From Variovorax sp. Root473 (lineage in GTDB: Bacteria; Pseudomonadota; Gammaproteobacteria; Burkholderiales; Burkholderiaceae_C), in NCBI RefSeq assembly GCF_001426505.1, contig NZ_LMEV01000016.1, positions 1 through 64,000 on the forward strand: a stretch of DNA of 64,000 bases, in the 5' to 3' direction. A program made the position numbers and the translations under genes. Below the pieces are notes generated by a model. It was not told where the DNA came from and searched no databases. It saw only the letters and a list, made by a program, of their open reading frames with translations. Position 1 is the first letter of the stretch. Each line of letters opens with the position of its first letter. Positions 29,157-42,378 of this stretch are shown one piece after another.

Positions 29157-30404
29157 ATGCGCCCATCCCTTCACCGTACCGCCGTTGCCGCCGTGCTGGC
29201 CACCGCCTTCGTGGCGGGCGCCGCCTGGGCCCAAAAGCGCGACAACGTGCTGTTCCAGGCCGCCACCGACGAGCAGCCGGCGGTGATCAAGACGCTCGAA
29301 AAGCTCGTCAACATCGAGACCGGCACCGGTGACGCCGAAGGCATGGCCGCTGCTGGCGCGTACCTCGAAGGCGAGCTGAAGAACCTCGGCTTTACCGTCA
29401 CGCGCAGCAAGTCGGCCGGCCTCGTGGTCGGCGACAACATCGTCGGCAAGCTCAAGGGCCGCGGTGGCAAGAACCTGCTGCTGATGTCGCACATGGACAC
29501 CGTCTACACCAAGGGCACGCTCGCCAAGGCGCCGTTCCGTGTCGAAGGCGACAAGGCCTACGGCCCCGGCATTGCCGACGACAAGGGCGGCAACGCCGTC
29601 ATCCTGCACACGCTCAAGCTGCTGAAGGACTACGGCGTGCGCGACTACGGCACCATCACCGTGCTGTTCAACACCGACGAGGAAAAAGGCTCCTTCGGTT
29701 CGCGCGACCTGATTCAGGAAGAGGCCAAGCTGGCCGACTACGTGCTCTCGTTCGAGCCCACCAGCGCAGGCGACGAAAAGATGTCGCTGGGCACCTCGGG
29801 CATCGCCTATGTGCAGGTCAACATCACCGGCAAGGCCTCGCACGCGGGCGCCGCGCCCGAGCTGGGCGTGAACGCATTGGTCGAAGCATCGGACCTCGTG
29901 CTGCGCACCCTGAGCATCGACGACAAGTCGAAGAACCTGCGCTTCAACTGGACCATCGCCAAGGCCGGCAACGTCTCGAACATCATCCCGGCCAGCGCCA
30001 CGCTGAACGCCGACGTGCGCTACGCACGCAACGAAGACTTCGACGCCGCCATGAAGACGCTCGAAGAAAAGGCACAGCAGAAGAAGCTGCCCGAGGCCGA
30101 CGTCAAGGTGCTCGTCACGCGCGGCCGTCCGGCCTTCAACGCGGGCGAGGGCGGCAAGAAGCTGGTCGACAAGGCCGTGGGCTTCTACAAGGAAGCCGGC
30201 GGCAGCGTGGGTGTCGAAGAGCGCACCGGTGGCGGCACCGACGCGGCCTACGCGGCGCTCTCAGGCAAGCCTGTGATCGAAAGCCTGGGCCTGCCCGGCT
30301 TCGGCTACCACAGCGACAAGGCCGAGTACGTCGACATCAGCGCCATTCCGCGCCGCTTGTACATGGCTGCTCGCTTGATCATGGACCTGGGCGCCGGCAA
30401 GTGA
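29157..30404 (+). CDS. M20-family peptidase, carboxypeptidase G2-like (periplasmic)
   Basis: 415-aa secreted zinc peptidase of the glutamate carboxypeptidase group. Residues 1-25 are a Sec signal peptide ending AAWAQ. Zinc ligands and catalytic Glu appear in order: SHMDTVY (His), GPGIADDKGGNAV (Asp), FNTDEEKGSFGS (Glu-Glu), and FGYHSDKAEYVD (His) near the end. A dimerisation domain interrupts at about residues 215-325. CPG2 relatives release C-terminal Glu from folates and peptides. The start at 29157 has AGGAG 6 nt upstream; ATG 29136 is also in frame. Monocistronic between the thiolase terminator and a repeat. Confidence 0.9.
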   Translation: MRPSLHRTAVAAVLATAFVAGAAWAQKRDNVLFQAATDEQPAVIKTLEKLVNIETGTGDAEGMAAAGAYLEGELKNLGFTVTRSKSAGLVVGDNIVGKLKGRGGKNLLLMSHMDTVYTKGTLAKAPFRVEGDKAYGPGIADDKGGNAVILHTLKLLKDYGVRDYGTITVLFNTDEEKGSFGSRDLIQEEAKLADYVLSFEPTSAGDEKMSLGTSGIAYVQVNITGKASHAGAAPELGVNALVEASDLVLRTLSIDDKSKNLRFNWTIAKAGNVSNIIPASATLNADVRYARNEDFDAAMKTLEEKAQQKKLPEADVKVLVTRGRPAFNAGEGGKKLVDKAVGFYKEAGGSVGVEERTGGGTDAAYAALSGKPVIESLGLPGFGYHSDKAEYVDISAIPRRLYMAARLIMDLGAGK

Positions 30405-30410
30405 ATGTGG

Positions 30411-30497
30411 CCCCCCGGCTTTTCACTCGCTTTGCTCGTGTAACTCCACCCCCCGAGGGGGAGGCGCGGTCCGCCTTGGGGCGGCCCGGCGGCGACC
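30411..30497. repeat. GC-rich dispersed repeat, intergenic copy
   Basis: The gap between the peptidase and acyl-CoA dehydrogenase genes contains CCCCCCGAGGGGG followed by CCGCCTTGGGGCGGCCCGGC. The reverse complement of the same blocks lies inside uvrA at 61071-61154. The shared order and spacing make common descent likely. It can fold into GC-rich hairpins and may reduce read-through. Confidence 0.7.
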
Positions 30498-30522
30498 GCC
30501 GACATTTGAATAAGGACTTGCC

Positions 30523-31653
30523 ATGTTGTTGACCCCCGACCAGGAAGCCATCCGCGACGCCGTGCGCGATTTTGCGCAAGCCGAACTCTGGCCCCGCGCC
30601 CCCAAGTGGGACCGCGACCACAGCTTTCCGAAGGACGTGCACCAGGGCCTCGCTGCGCTGGGTGCCTACGGCATCTGCGTGCCCGAGGAGCATGGCGGCG
30701 CGGGCCTCGACTACCTCACGCTTGCGCTTGTGCTCGAGGAAATCGCGGCCGGCGACGGCGGCACCAGCACCGCCATCAGCGTGACCAACTGCCCCGTCAA
30801 CGCCATCCTCATGCGCTACGGCAACGCGCAGCAGAAGAAGAAGTGGCTCGAGCCGCTGGCCCAGGGCCAGATGCTCGGCGCCTTCTGCCTCACCGAGCCG
30901 CAGGCCGGCAGCGACGCATCGAGCCTGCGCACCACCGCGCGCAAGGACGGCGACGGCTACGTGATCGACGGCGTGAAGCAGTTCATCACCAGCGGCAAGA
31001 ACGGCCACGTCGCCATCGTCATCGCGGTGACCGACAAGGGCGCCGGCAAGCGCGGCATGAGCGCGTTCATCGTGCCGACCGACGCGCCCGGCTACAACGT
31101 CGCGCGCTTGGAAGACAAGCTCGGCCAGCACAGCAGCGACACCGCGCAGATCAACTTCGACAGCTGCCGCATCCCGGCCGAGAATCTCATCGGCGCCGAA
31201 GGCGAGGGCTACAAGATCGCGCTCGGCGCACTCGAAGGCGGGCGCATCGGCATCGCCGCGCAGAGCGTGGGCATGGCCCGCAGCGCCTTCGACGTGGCCG
31301 TGGCCTACGCCAAGGAACGCCAGGCCTTCGGCGGCGCCATCTTCGACCAGCAGGCCGTCGGCTTTCGCCTCGCCGAGTGCGCCACGCAGATCGAAGCCGC
31401 ACGCCAGCTCATCTGGCATGCCGCCAGCCTGCGCGACGCCGGCCGGCCCTGCCTGAAAGAAGCCGCCATGGCCAAGCTCTTCGCCAGCGAGATGGCCGAG
31501 CGCGTGTGCAGCGCCGCCATCCAGACCCTGGGCGGCTACGGCTACGTGAACGACTTCCCGCTGGAGCGCATCTACCGCGACGTGCGCGTGTGCCAGATTT
31601 ATGAAGGCACGTCGGACATCCAGAAGCTGTTGATTCAGCGCGCGCTCGCCTGA
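30523..31653 (+). CDS. Acyl-CoA dehydrogenase
   Basis: 376-aa flavoprotein that oxidises an acyl-CoA to the 2-enoyl-CoA and passes electrons to ETF. Signature CLTEPQAGSDASSLRTTA (near residue 125), FITSGKNGHV, the ERQAFGGAIFDQQAVGFRLAE segment and the C-terminal QTLGGYGYVNDFPLERIYRDVRVCQIYEGTSDIQ-type end are present, with the catalytic Glu in YEGTSD near 364. That Glu position is the short/medium-chain (BCAD-like) pattern, unlike the isovaleryl enzyme at 36904. Start has AAGGA 7 nt upstream. Chain-length preference cannot be told. It may share transcripts with no neighbour. Confidence 0.92.
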   Translation: MLLTPDQEAIRDAVRDFAQAELWPRAPKWDRDHSFPKDVHQGLAALGAYGICVPEEHGGAGLDYLTLALVLEEIAAGDGGTSTAISVTNCPVNAILMRYGNAQQKKKWLEPLAQGQMLGAFCLTEPQAGSDASSLRTTARKDGDGYVIDGVKQFITSGKNGHVAIVIAVTDKGAGKRGMSAFIVPTDAPGYNVARLEDKLGQHSSDTAQINFDSCRIPAENLIGAEGEGYKIALGALEGGRIGIAAQSVGMARSAFDVAVAYAKERQAFGGAIFDQQAVGFRLAECATQIEAARQLIWHAASLRDAGRPCLKEAAMAKLFASEMAERVCSAAIQTLGGYGYVNDFPLERIYRDVRVCQIYEGTSDIQKLLIQRALA

Positions 31654-31961
31654 TCACGTGAGCTGACGCCGGGACTGCCCCTGGGGCTCGGCGCCGTGCA
31701 GCCCCCGGCCGGCCTGAAGGTCGCCCTCGCCAGCGACTGGCACCTCCGCACACGCTCGCTGTGGCGCATGACCAGCGCCGCCACGCGGATGGGCCTGCGG
31801 CTGGATCGCGCACAAGGACAACAAGCGGATGTATGTGACGCGTGGACATGGCGTTCATCGCATGGATGTGCATCCCCTGCCTGCCGATTCACACGAGTCC
31901 ATGGCCCTCTCGCACGCCACCTTCACCCCCCGCCGCGCCAGATGTTCCAATAGAGCCCTTC
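31654..31961. other. Intergenic gap with no supported gene
   Basis: A 308-bp gap between the acyl-CoA dehydrogenase and the YchJ-like gene. Several short open frames exist on both strands, but none has a ribosome site, a recognisable motif or family-like composition. It may hold the promoter of the YchJ-like gene and decayed sequence. I see no repeat or strong hairpin. Confidence 0.5.
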
Positions 31962-32393
31962 ATGAGCGCCACCGACCCCACTCCCGGCCCCTGCCCCTGC
32001 GGCCGCACCGACCGCCGCGACAAGCCCGTCGCCTACGCCTTGTGCTGCGGCCGCTACCTCGACGATTTCGAGAACACGCCTGCGCCCGACGCCGAGTCGC
32101 TGATGCGTTCGCGCTACTCGGCCTTCGTGCTGGCCCGCGCCGACTATCTGCTCGCCACCTGGCATGCGTCGAAGCGGCCGGCCTCGGTCGAGTTCGAGCC
32201 GGGCGTCAAATGGCTGGGGCTGGACATCCGCTCGCGTTCGGTGCTCGACGCCGACCACGCCGAGGTCGAGTTCGTCGCCCGCCAGCGCGGCGCGACGGGC
32301 GTGGCGTTCCGCCTGCACGAGCGCAGCCGCTTCGTGCGCGAGAACGAGCGCTGGTTCTACGTCGACGGCGATCTGCACCAGCCCCCGGGTTGA
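31962..32393 (+). CDS. YchJ-family protein (UPF0225, SEC-C metal-binding motif)
   Basis: 143-aa small protein. The N-terminus holds a zinc-binding SEC-C motif, PGPCPCGRTDRRDKP...YALCCGRYL, like that at the end of SecA. The middle ESLMRSRYSAFVLARADYLLATWH and the terminal WFYVDGDL block are the conserved YchJ core with an NTF2-like fold. Function is not established in any organism I know of. A longer in-frame start at 31842 is rejected because the added residues are not family-like. The TPP riboswitch of thiC begins 32 nt after its stop. Confidence 0.85.
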   Translation: MSATDPTPGPCPCGRTDRRDKPVAYALCCGRYLDDFENTPAPDAESLMRSRYSAFVLARADYLLATWHASKRPASVEFEPGVKWLGLDIRSRSVLDADHAEVEFVARQRGATGVAFRLHERSRFVRENERWFYVDGDLHQPPG

Positions 32394-32424
32394 CGGCGGC
32401 GGGCTTCGGCCCGCACAATCGGCC

Positions 32425-34498
<2,074 letters not shown>

Positions 34499-34580
34499 AA
34501 TGGCCCGATAGCTTGAGTCTCCCCGTGCGGAAAGGGGCCGTTGCTACCATGGGGCCAGCCCCCTGAACTCCTACCTCGCA

Positions 34581-35273
34581 ATGACCCCTTTCCCCTTTTC
34601 CGCCGTGCTCTTCGATTGCGACGGCGTGCTCGTCGATTCCGAGCCCATCACCAACCGCGTGCTGGCCGAAATGCTCGGCGAGCTCGGCTGGCACCTGACG
34701 CCGACGGAGTCGATGGACATCTTCACCGGCAAGGCCGTGAAGGACGAGACGGCGCTCATCGAGGCGAAGACCGGCTTCAGGATCACCGACGACTGGCTGC
34801 GCGGCTTCCGCGCCCGCCGCAACGAGGCGCTCGACCGCGACCTCGTCGCCATTCCCCATGCGCCCGCCGCCATCCGCGAGATCCATGCGCGGCTCAAGGG
34901 CCGCATCGCCTGCGCGTCGGGTGCCGATCGCCACAAGGTCGAGCTGCAACTGGCCAAGGTCGGCCTGCTCGACTGCTTCGAGGGCCGCATCTTCAGCGGC
35001 CACGAGATGCCGCGCTCCAAGCCGTATCCCGACGTGTACCTGGCCGCGGCGGAAGCGCTGGGTGTCGACCCCAGGCGCTGCGCGGTGGTCGAAGACACGG
35101 TCACCGGCGCCACGGCCGGCGTTGCAGCGGGCGCCACGGTGTTCGGCTACAGCACGGGCGAGTCGGGCCACAGCGGCCCGGGCGCCTTGCGCGGCGCGGG
35201 TGCCGTGGCCGTGTTCAGCGACATGAACGAGCTGCCCGCGTTGCTGGCCGGCTACGGCCTGCAGGCGGCCTGA
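34581..35273 (+). CDS. HAD-IA family hydrolase
   Basis: 230-aa haloacid dehalogenase-type phosphatase with a helical cap. Motif I FDCDGVLVDSEPI (Asp nucleophile and acid/base both present), the ACASGADRHK motif II, Lys in RSKPYPDVYL and VVEDTVTGATAG motif IV are complete. The pattern fits the beta-phosphoglucomutase/phosphoglycolate phosphatase group. The physiological substrate is open. It lies 82 nt after thiC and could, in principle, clear a phosphorylated intermediate of thiamine synthesis, but nothing in the sequence shows this. Confidence 0.88.
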   Translation: MTPFPFSAVLFDCDGVLVDSEPITNRVLAEMLGELGWHLTPTESMDIFTGKAVKDETALIEAKTGFRITDDWLRGFRARRNEALDRDLVAIPHAPAAIREIHARLKGRIACASGADRHKVELQLAKVGLLDCFEGRIFSGHEMPRSKPYPDVYLAAAEALGVDPRRCAVVEDTVTGATAGVAAGATVFGYSTGESGHSGPGALRGAGAVAVFSDMNELPALLAGYGLQAA

Positions 35274-35371
35274 GTTTCTGATGCAATGACGTTTGTCGTC
35301 CGCGTGTCGTGCGCCTGCCGCGCACACGCGTTCCTCTTCACGCTTTCTCACGTTTCGCAAGGACTTCGCCC

Positions 35372-35698
35372 ATGACCTCCGAATACCAGACCGAGCAACC
35401 CGACCGCAGCGAGATCGACGCGCTCCAGGGCCCGGCCGTGGTGGAGTTCGGCACCAACTGGTGCGGCATCTGCAAGGCCGCGCAACCGAACATCGCCGAG
35501 GCCTTCGCCAAGTTTCCGAATGTGCGCCGCATCAAGGTGGAAGACGGCAGCGGCCGTCCGCTGGGGCGTTCGTTCAATGTGCGGCTGTGGCCCACGCTGG
35601 TGTTCATGCGCGATGGGCAGCAGGTTGCGAAGATCGTGCGGCCGGAAGACAGCCAATCGATCGCCGATGCACTGGCGTTGATCGACAAGCCAGCCTGA
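35372..35698 (+). CDS. Thioredoxin-family protein
   Basis: 108-aa thioredoxin fold protein. The redox motif is WCGICK in VVEFGTNWCGICKAAQPN, and the cis-Pro loop is visible in LWPTLVFMRDGQQV. No signal peptide, so cytoplasmic. The CGIC dipeptide differs from the CGPC of housekeeping thioredoxin, so the redox potential and partners may differ. The ATG at 35372 has AAGGA 8 nt upstream; the earlier start at 35309 lacks one. It is convergent with the AraC regulator 37 nt away. Confidence 0.9.
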   Translation: MTSEYQTEQPDRSEIDALQGPAVVEFGTNWCGICKAAQPNIAEAFAKFPNVRRIKVEDGSGRPLGRSFNVRLWPTLVFMRDGQQVAKIVRPEDSQSIADALALIDKPA

Positions 35699-35735
35699 GT
35701 TCCGGCGCTCAGGGCACCCGCCCTGAACGGGGTCG

Positions 35736-36776
35736 CTACAACCCCAGCTGCCGAAAGTCCCGAGGCGCGTGCCCCGTCCACTGCAGGAACGCGCGCGAAA
35801 AGCTCTTCTCGTTGCGGAAGCCCACCGCCAGCGCCACCTGCTTGATCGGCCGCGTGGTCCGGCGCAGCTGCTCCACCGCCAGCTCGTGCCGCACCTCGTT
35901 CTTCAGCACCTGCAATGAGGTGCCTTCCTCATGCAGCTGCCGGTGCAGCGTGCGCCCCGACACGTTCAGCAGCCCGGCCAGCGCCTCGGCCGTGGTCGCT
36001 TCGCCGGCGCGCGCGCGCAGCAGTTCGCGCACGCGCTGGCCCAGCAGGCGGTCGCGGCGGTACTGCAACACCGTGAGCGGCAGGGCGCGCTTGAGCATGG
36101 TGCGCAGCGCGCGCTCGTCGCGCAGCAGCGGCAGCGCGAGGTAGCGCTCGTCGAAGCTGATGCTGGCCTGCGGCGCGTCGAAGTGCACGTCGGGCGTGAA
36201 CATCAGCGGGTAGGCGTCGCGGTGCGGGGGCGCCGCGAACGGAAAGGTGGCCTGGCGCAGCGAGATGCGCGAGTCGATGGCCCAGCACACGTAGCCGTGC
36301 ATGAAGCGCAGGCTGGTCACGAGGCAGAACTCGCGGAATGCCGGATCGAGCGGGCGGTTCTCGGTGATGCGCAGCGTGGCCACGCCGCCCGCTACGTCCA
36401 GCGCGAGCGTGATGTCCTCGGTCAGCAGGCGGTGGTGGCGGCACCAGCGCTTGATGGCCACGCCCAGGTCGGGCGAAGTGAGCGAGGCGCGGCACAGCAT
36501 GCCGTAGCTGCCCCAGGGCAGGCGGCGCGAGAACCAGCCCAGCGCCTCGTCGTCCAGCTCCTGCATGGCGTGGCCCGACAGCGCCTCGAACTGCGCGGCC
36601 GTCACCCGGGCGCCCGGGCGGGCCAGTTCGCGCGGCGCGATCTGTGCCGCCTGCAGGGCCTGCGCCGGGTCCTTGCCGTAGCGGGCATACCCTTGCACGA
36701 TGGCTCGCACGAAGGCCATCGGCGTGACGGCGCGGGCGGGTCGCAGGAAGGCGGGGGACGACGTGGTGGAGGGCAT
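35736..36776 (-). CDS. AraC-family transcriptional regulator (likely for leucine catabolism)
   Basis: 346-aa regulator. Residues about 20-215 form the ligand-binding domain of the OruR/ArgR-like AraC group (arabinose-binding-like, PF12625 type). Residues about 245-346 are the two-helix-turn-helix AraC DNA-binding domain ([20 protein letters not shown], then [33 protein letters not shown]). It faces ivd across 127 bp that contain two direct repeats 21 bp apart; a matching pair lies upstream of the HMG-CoA lyase gene. It is therefore the best candidate for control of this liu cluster, in place of or beside the distant LiuR-like gene. Start at 36776 is by family length; no clear ribosome site. 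Confidence 0.9.
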   Translation of the reverse strand: MPSTTSSPAFLRPARAVTPMAFVRAIVQGYARYGKDPAQALQAAQIAPRELARPGARVTAAQFEALSGHAMQELDDEALGWFSRRLPWGSYGMLCRASLTSPDLGVAIKRWCRHHRLLTEDITLALDVAGGVATLRITENRPLDPAFREFCLVTSLRFMHGYVCWAIDSRISLRQATFPFAAPPHRDAYPLMFTPDVHFDAPQASISFDERYLALPLLRDERALRTMLKRALPLTVLQYRRDRLLGQRVRELLRARAGEATTAEALAGLLNVSGRTLHRQLHEEGTSLQVLKNEVRHELAVEQLRRTTRPIKQVALAVGFRNEKSFSRAFLQWTGHAPRDFRQLGL

Positions 36777-36781
36777 CGGTC

Positions 36782-36824
36782 GTGGCGCAATTTGCAACCA
36801 TTGTGGCGCCAATTGCGGCGCCAC
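36782..36824. promoter_or_regulatory. AraC-type operator (two direct repeats) with a nested palindrome
   Basis: Half-sites GGCGCAATTTGC (36784-36795) and GGCGCCAATTGC (36805-36816) are direct repeats exactly 21 bp apart, two helical turns, as AraC dimers prefer. GTGGCGCC/GGCGCCAC (36803-36824) also forms an 8-bp perfect inverted repeat. The site lies between the AraC gene and ivd. The upstream region of the HMG-CoA lyase gene has the same half-site pair with the same 21-bp period. Confidence 0.65.
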
Positions 36825-36903
36825 GAGGCGTAAGCTGCGTTTTTTCAAGCGCCATCCGCGCGGGCAGCCCTGCGCGCCGACCCCTTCAGAGGAGACAAGA
36901 CTC

Positions 36904-38076
36904 ATGCACGATTTCGGCCTCAACTTCGACCTGGGCGACGACATCGACGCGCTGCGCAGCGCGATCCAGGACTTCGCCGCCAACGAAATCGCGCCCCGCG
37001 CCGCCGAGATCGACCGCGACAACCTGTTCCCGCACGACCTGTGGCAAAAGCTCGGCGAGCTGGGCCTGCACGGCATGACGGTGAAGGAAGAATTCGGCGG
37101 CACCGAGCTGGGCTACCTGGCCCACATCGTGGCCATGGAAGAAGTCTCGCGCGCCTCCGCCTCGGTGGGCCTGTCGTATGGCGCGCACTCCAACCTGTGC
37201 GTGAACCAGATCCACCGCAACGGCAGCGACGCGCAGAAGAAGAAATACCTGCCCAAGCTGGTGAGCGGCGAGCACGTGGGCGCGCTGGCCATGAGCGAGC
37301 CCAACGCCGGCTCCGACGTGGTGAGCATGAAGCTCAAGGCCGACAAGAAGGACGGCTACTACGTGCTCAACGGCGGCAAGATGTGGATCACCAACGGCGG
37401 CGACGCCGACACGCTGGTCATCTACGCCAAGACCGAACCCGAGATGGGCGCGCGCGGCATGACGGCCTTCATCGTCGAGAAGAACTTCAAAGGTTTTTCG
37501 GCAGGCACCAAGCTCGACAAGCTCGGCATGCGCGGCTCCAACACCTTCCCGCTGTTCTTCGACAACTGCGAAGTGCCCGAAGAGAACGTGCTCGGCGGCG
37601 AAGGCATGGGCGCCAAGGTGCTGATGAGCGGCCTGGACTACGAGCGCGCCGTGCTCTCGGGCGGCCCGCTGGGCATCATGGCCGCCTGCATGGACGCCGT
37701 GATTCCGTACATCCACGAGCGCCAGCAGTTCGGCCAGAGCATCGGCGAGTTCCAGCTGATGCAGGGCAAGATCGCCGACATGTACTCGACCTGGCAGGCC
37801 ACCCGCGCCTACGTGTACGCCGTGGGCAAGGCCTGCGACCGCAACGACCATGCGCGCACCTTCCGCAAGGACGCGGCCGGCGCCATCCTGTACTCGGCCG
37901 AGAAGGCGACCTGGATGGCCGGCGAGGCGATCCAGACGCTGGGCGGCGTGGGCTACACCAAGGACTTCCCGGTCGAGCGGCTGTGGCGCGATGCCAAGCT
38001 GTACGAGATCGGCGCGGGCACGAGCGAAGTGCGCCGCATGCTGATCGGTCGCGAGCTGTTCTCTGAAACAGCATAA
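36904..38076 (+). CDS. ivd: Isovaleryl-CoA dehydrogenase
   Basis: 390-aa FAD enzyme for isovaleryl-CoA to 3-methylcrotonyl-CoA, the first acyl-CoA step of leucine breakdown. The catalytic base is Glu247 in [16 protein letters not shown], the position typical of isovaleryl-CoA dehydrogenase and not of other acyl-CoA dehydrogenases. [35 protein letters not shown] and the C-terminal [18 protein letters not shown] region agree. GAGGAGACAAGACTC precedes the ATG. First gene of the liu operon ivd-AMP ligase-mccB-liuC-DUF4126-mccA, divergent from the AraC regulator. Also known as liuA. Confidence 0.96.
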   Translation: MHDFGLNFDLGDDIDALRSAIQDFAANEIAPRAAEIDRDNLFPHDLWQKLGELGLHGMTVKEEFGGTELGYLAHIVAMEEVSRASASVGLSYGAHSNLCVNQIHRNGSDAQKKKYLPKLVSGEHVGALAMSEPNAGSDVVSMKLKADKKDGYYVLNGGKMWITNGGDADTLVIYAKTEPEMGARGMTAFIVEKNFKGFSAGTKLDKLGMRGSNTFPLFFDNCEVPEENVLGGEGMGAKVLMSGLDYERAVLSGGPLGIMAACMDAVIPYIHERQQFGQSIGEFQLMQGKIADMYSTWQATRAYVYAVGKACDRNDHARTFRKDAAGAILYSAEKATWMAGEAIQTLGGVGYTKDFPVERLWRDAKLYEIGAGTSEVRRMLIGRELFSETA

Positions 38077-38085
38077 GTCGCCGCA

Positions 38086-38125
38086 CACCCTCACCCCACC
38101 CTTTCCCCGCAGGGAGAGGGCGCCA
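38086..38125. repeat. Short palindromic intergenic element
   Basis: CACCCTCACCCCACCC-type sequence followed by CCCTTTCCCCGCAGGGAGAGGG, an imperfect inverted repeat between ivd and the acyl-CoA ligase. Elements of this look (CCTCACCCC...GGGAGAGGG) are seen in the spacers of many proteobacteria. It lies within one transcript and may stabilise or attenuate it. Confidence 0.55.
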
Positions 38126-38142
38126 GACAAGGAGACAAGACG

Positions 38143-39806
<1,664 letters not shown>

Positions 39807-39810
<4 letters not shown>

Positions 39811-41429
39811 GCAAACTCGAAACCAAACTCAACGCACGGTCCGCAGACTTCCAGGCGAACGCTGCCGCGATGCGCGCGCTGGTCGACGACCTGCAAAAGC
39901 AGTTCGCCAAGGTGGAGCAGGGCGGCGGCGAGGCCGCGCGCGCCAAGCACACGGCGCGCGGCAAGCTGCTGCCGCGCGACCGCGTGGCCGAGCTGCTCGA
40001 CCCGGGCACGCCCTTCCTCGAGATCGCGCCGCTGGCCGCGCATGCGATGTACCTCGATGCCAAGGGCGCCGAGTCGGCGCCGGGCGCCGGCATCATCGCG
40101 GGCATCGGCCGCGTGAACGGTGTCGACTGCATGATCGTGTGCAACGATGCCACCGTGAAGGGCGGCACCTACTACCCGATGACGGTGAAGAAGCACCTGC
40201 GCGCGCAGGAGATCGCCGAGCAGAACCGCCTGCCCTGCATCTACCTGGTGGACTCGGGCGGTGCCAACCTGCCGAACCAGGACGAGGTGTTTCCGGACCG
40301 CGAGCACTTCGGCCGCATCTTCTACAACCAGGCCAACATGAGCGCCCAGGGCATTCCGCAGATTGCGGTGGTCATGGGCTCGTGCACGGCCGGCGGCGCG
40401 TACGTGCCGGCGATGAGCGACGAATCGATCATCGTGAAGAACCAGGGCACCATCTTCCTGGGCGGCCCGCCGCTCGTGAAGGCGGCCACCGGCGAGGTGG
40501 TGTCGGCCGAAGACCTGGGCGGCGGCGACGTGCACACGCGCCTGTCGGGCGTGGTCGATCACCTCGCGCAGAACGACCTGCACGCACTGGCGCTGGCGCG
40601 CTCGGCGGTCGCCAACCTGAATGCCAAGGCGGCAGAGAAGCCGGACGGGGCCGCGGTGCGTGCGCCCGAGTTCCCGCGCGAAGAGCTCTACGGCGTGATC
40701 CCCACCGACACGCGCAAGCCCTTCGACGTGCGCGAGATCATTGCGCGCATCGTCGACGGCAGCGAGTTCCACGAGTTCAAGGCCCGCTTCGGCGCCACGC
40801 TGGTCTGCGGCTTCGCCGAGATCGAGGGCATGCCCGTGGGCATCATCGCGAACAACGGCATCCTGTTCAGCGAGTCGGCGCAGAAGGGCGCGCACTTCAT
40901 CGAGCTGTGCTGCCAGCGCAAGATTCCGCTGGTGTTCCTGCAGAACATCACCGGCTTCATGGTGGGCCGCAAGTACGAGAACGAAGGCATCGCGCGCCAC
41001 GGCGCCAAGATGGTGACGGCCGTGGCCACCGCCAACGTGCCCAAGTTCACCATCATCATCGGCGGCAGCTTCGGCGCCGGCAACTACGGCATGTGCGGCC
41101 GCGCGTACAACCCGCGCTTCCTCTGGATGTGGCCCAACGCGCGCATCAGCGTGATGGGCGGCGAGCAGGCCGCGAGCGTGCTGGCCACCGTGAAGCGCGA
41201 CGGCATCGAACTGAAGGGCGGCGCCTGGAGCAAGGACGAGGAAGAAGCCTTCAAGGCCCCGATCCGCCAGCAGTACGAAGACCAGGGCCACCCGTACTAC
41301 GCCACCGCGCGCCTGTGGGACGACGGCATCATCGACCCGGCCGACACGCGCCGCGTGCTCGCACTGGGCCTGGCCGCGTCGCGCAACGCGCCCATCCCAG
41401 AGCCGAAGTTCGGCATCTTCCGCATGTGA
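39807..41429 (+). CDS. mccB: Methylcrotonyl-CoA carboxylase, carboxyltransferase (beta) subunit
   Basis: 540-aa subunit that moves CO2 from biotin onto 3-methylcrotonyl-CoA. It shows [26 protein letters not shown] and [25 protein letters not shown] in the acyl-CoA half, then [23 protein letters not shown] and [38 protein letters not shown] in the biotin half; the strings fit MCC over propionyl-CoA carboxylase. ATG overlaps the ligase stop by 4 nt (ATGA). The matching biotin-carrying subunit is encoded two genes later at 43043. Also known as liuB. Confidence 0.96.
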
Positions 41430-41438
41430 TATGGCTCG

Positions 41439-41532
41439 CCCCCAGTCTTCGCGCACTTCGTGTCGCTTCGCCAACCCCCTGCCGGGGGCAACACCAGCGG
41501 CCCGGCAAAGCCGGTTCCGCGGTGTTCCTGGA
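41439..41532. repeat. Dispersed intergenic repeat, copy 2
   Basis: Second copy of the element at 11980-12078, placed between mccB and the enoyl-CoA hydratase gene. It shares CTTCGCGCACTTCGTGTCGC, GGGGGCAACACC, the CCCGGCA-AGCCGGTTCC block and GTGTT-CTGGAA in the same order. GC-rich inverted segments inside it could form a hairpin in the liu message and set the ratio of upstream to downstream products. Confidence 0.75.
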
Positions 41533-41570
41533 AAAAGACAACAGAGCACCTCGTGCAAAGTGGATCTGAC

Positions 41571-42359
41571 ATGACCTACACCAAGCTGAACCTCGCCATC
41601 GATGGCGCGGTGGCCCGCATCTGGCTCGACCAGCCCGACGCGCGCAACGCCTTCGACGATGTCGTGATCGCCGAGCTGACGCAGGCCTTCCTGGAAGCCG
41701 GCGGCGCGCCGCAGGTCAAGGCCATCGTGCTCGGCGCGAACGGCCCGGCCTTCTGCGCAGGCGCCAACCTCAACTGGATGCGCCGCATGGCGGACTACAC
41801 ACGCGAGGAGAACCTCGCCGACGCAGGCAAGCTGGCCGACATGCTGCGCACCATCGCCGAGTGCCCCAAGCCCACCATCGCGCGCGTGCAGGGCGATGTG
41901 TACGCCGGCGGCATGGGGCTCGTGGCCGCGTGCGACATGGCCGTGAGCGTGGACACCGCGTGGTACTGCCTGAGCGAAGTGAAGATCGGCCTCGTGCCCG
42001 CGACCATCAGCCCGTACGTGCTGCGCGCCATGGGCCCGCGCGCGTCGCAGCGCTACTTCCTCACGGCCGAGCGCTTCACCGCCGCCGAGGCGCACCGCAT
42101 CGGCTTCGTGCATGAAGTGGTGGCAGCCGACGCGCTCGACGCCAAGGTCGATGAACTCATCAAGGCGCTCACCGGCGCCAGCCCCGCCGCCGTGCGCGCC
42201 TGCAAGCAGCTGATCGCCGACGTGGCCGGCCGCGAGATCGACGGCGCGCTCATCGCGAAGACCGTCGAAGGCATCGCCGACATCCGCGCGAGCGACGAAG
42301 GCCGCGAGGGCGTGCAGGCTTTCCTGCAGAAGCGAAAGCCGTCCTGGCTCGCCGGCTGA
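41571..42359 (+). CDS. liuC: Enoyl-CoA hydratase, probable methylglutaconyl-CoA hydratase
   Basis: 262-aa crotonase. The oxyanion hole is in GPAFCAGANLNWMRRM (near residue 62) and in YAGGMGLVAACDMAVS (near 110). The second Glu position and KIGLVPATISPYVLRAMG follow. The NLNWM segment and genome context fit 3-methylglutaconyl-CoA hydratase, which makes HMG-CoA. The start at 41571 agrees with the family; a longer frame from 41460 would read through the repeat. No strong ribosome site is visible. Followed 19 nt later by the DUF4126 gene. Confidence 0.9.
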   Translation: MTYTKLNLAIDGAVARIWLDQPDARNAFDDVVIAELTQAFLEAGGAPQVKAIVLGANGPAFCAGANLNWMRRMADYTREENLADAGKLADMLRTIAECPKPTIARVQGDVYAGGMGLVAACDMAVSVDTAWYCLSEVKIGLVPATISPYVLRAMGPRASQRYFLTAERFTAAEAHRIGFVHEVVAADALDAKVDELIKALTGASPAAVRACKQLIADVAGREIDGALIAKTVEGIADIRASDEGREGVQAFLQKRKPSWLAG

Positions 42360-42378
42360 CAGCCAACCAGGGACCGCC

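Noticed and set aside
31635..31892. 85-codon frame on the minus strand in the gap before the YchJ-like gene
   Set aside because: It overlaps the acyl-CoA dehydrogenase end, lacks a ribosome site, and has no recognisable motif.
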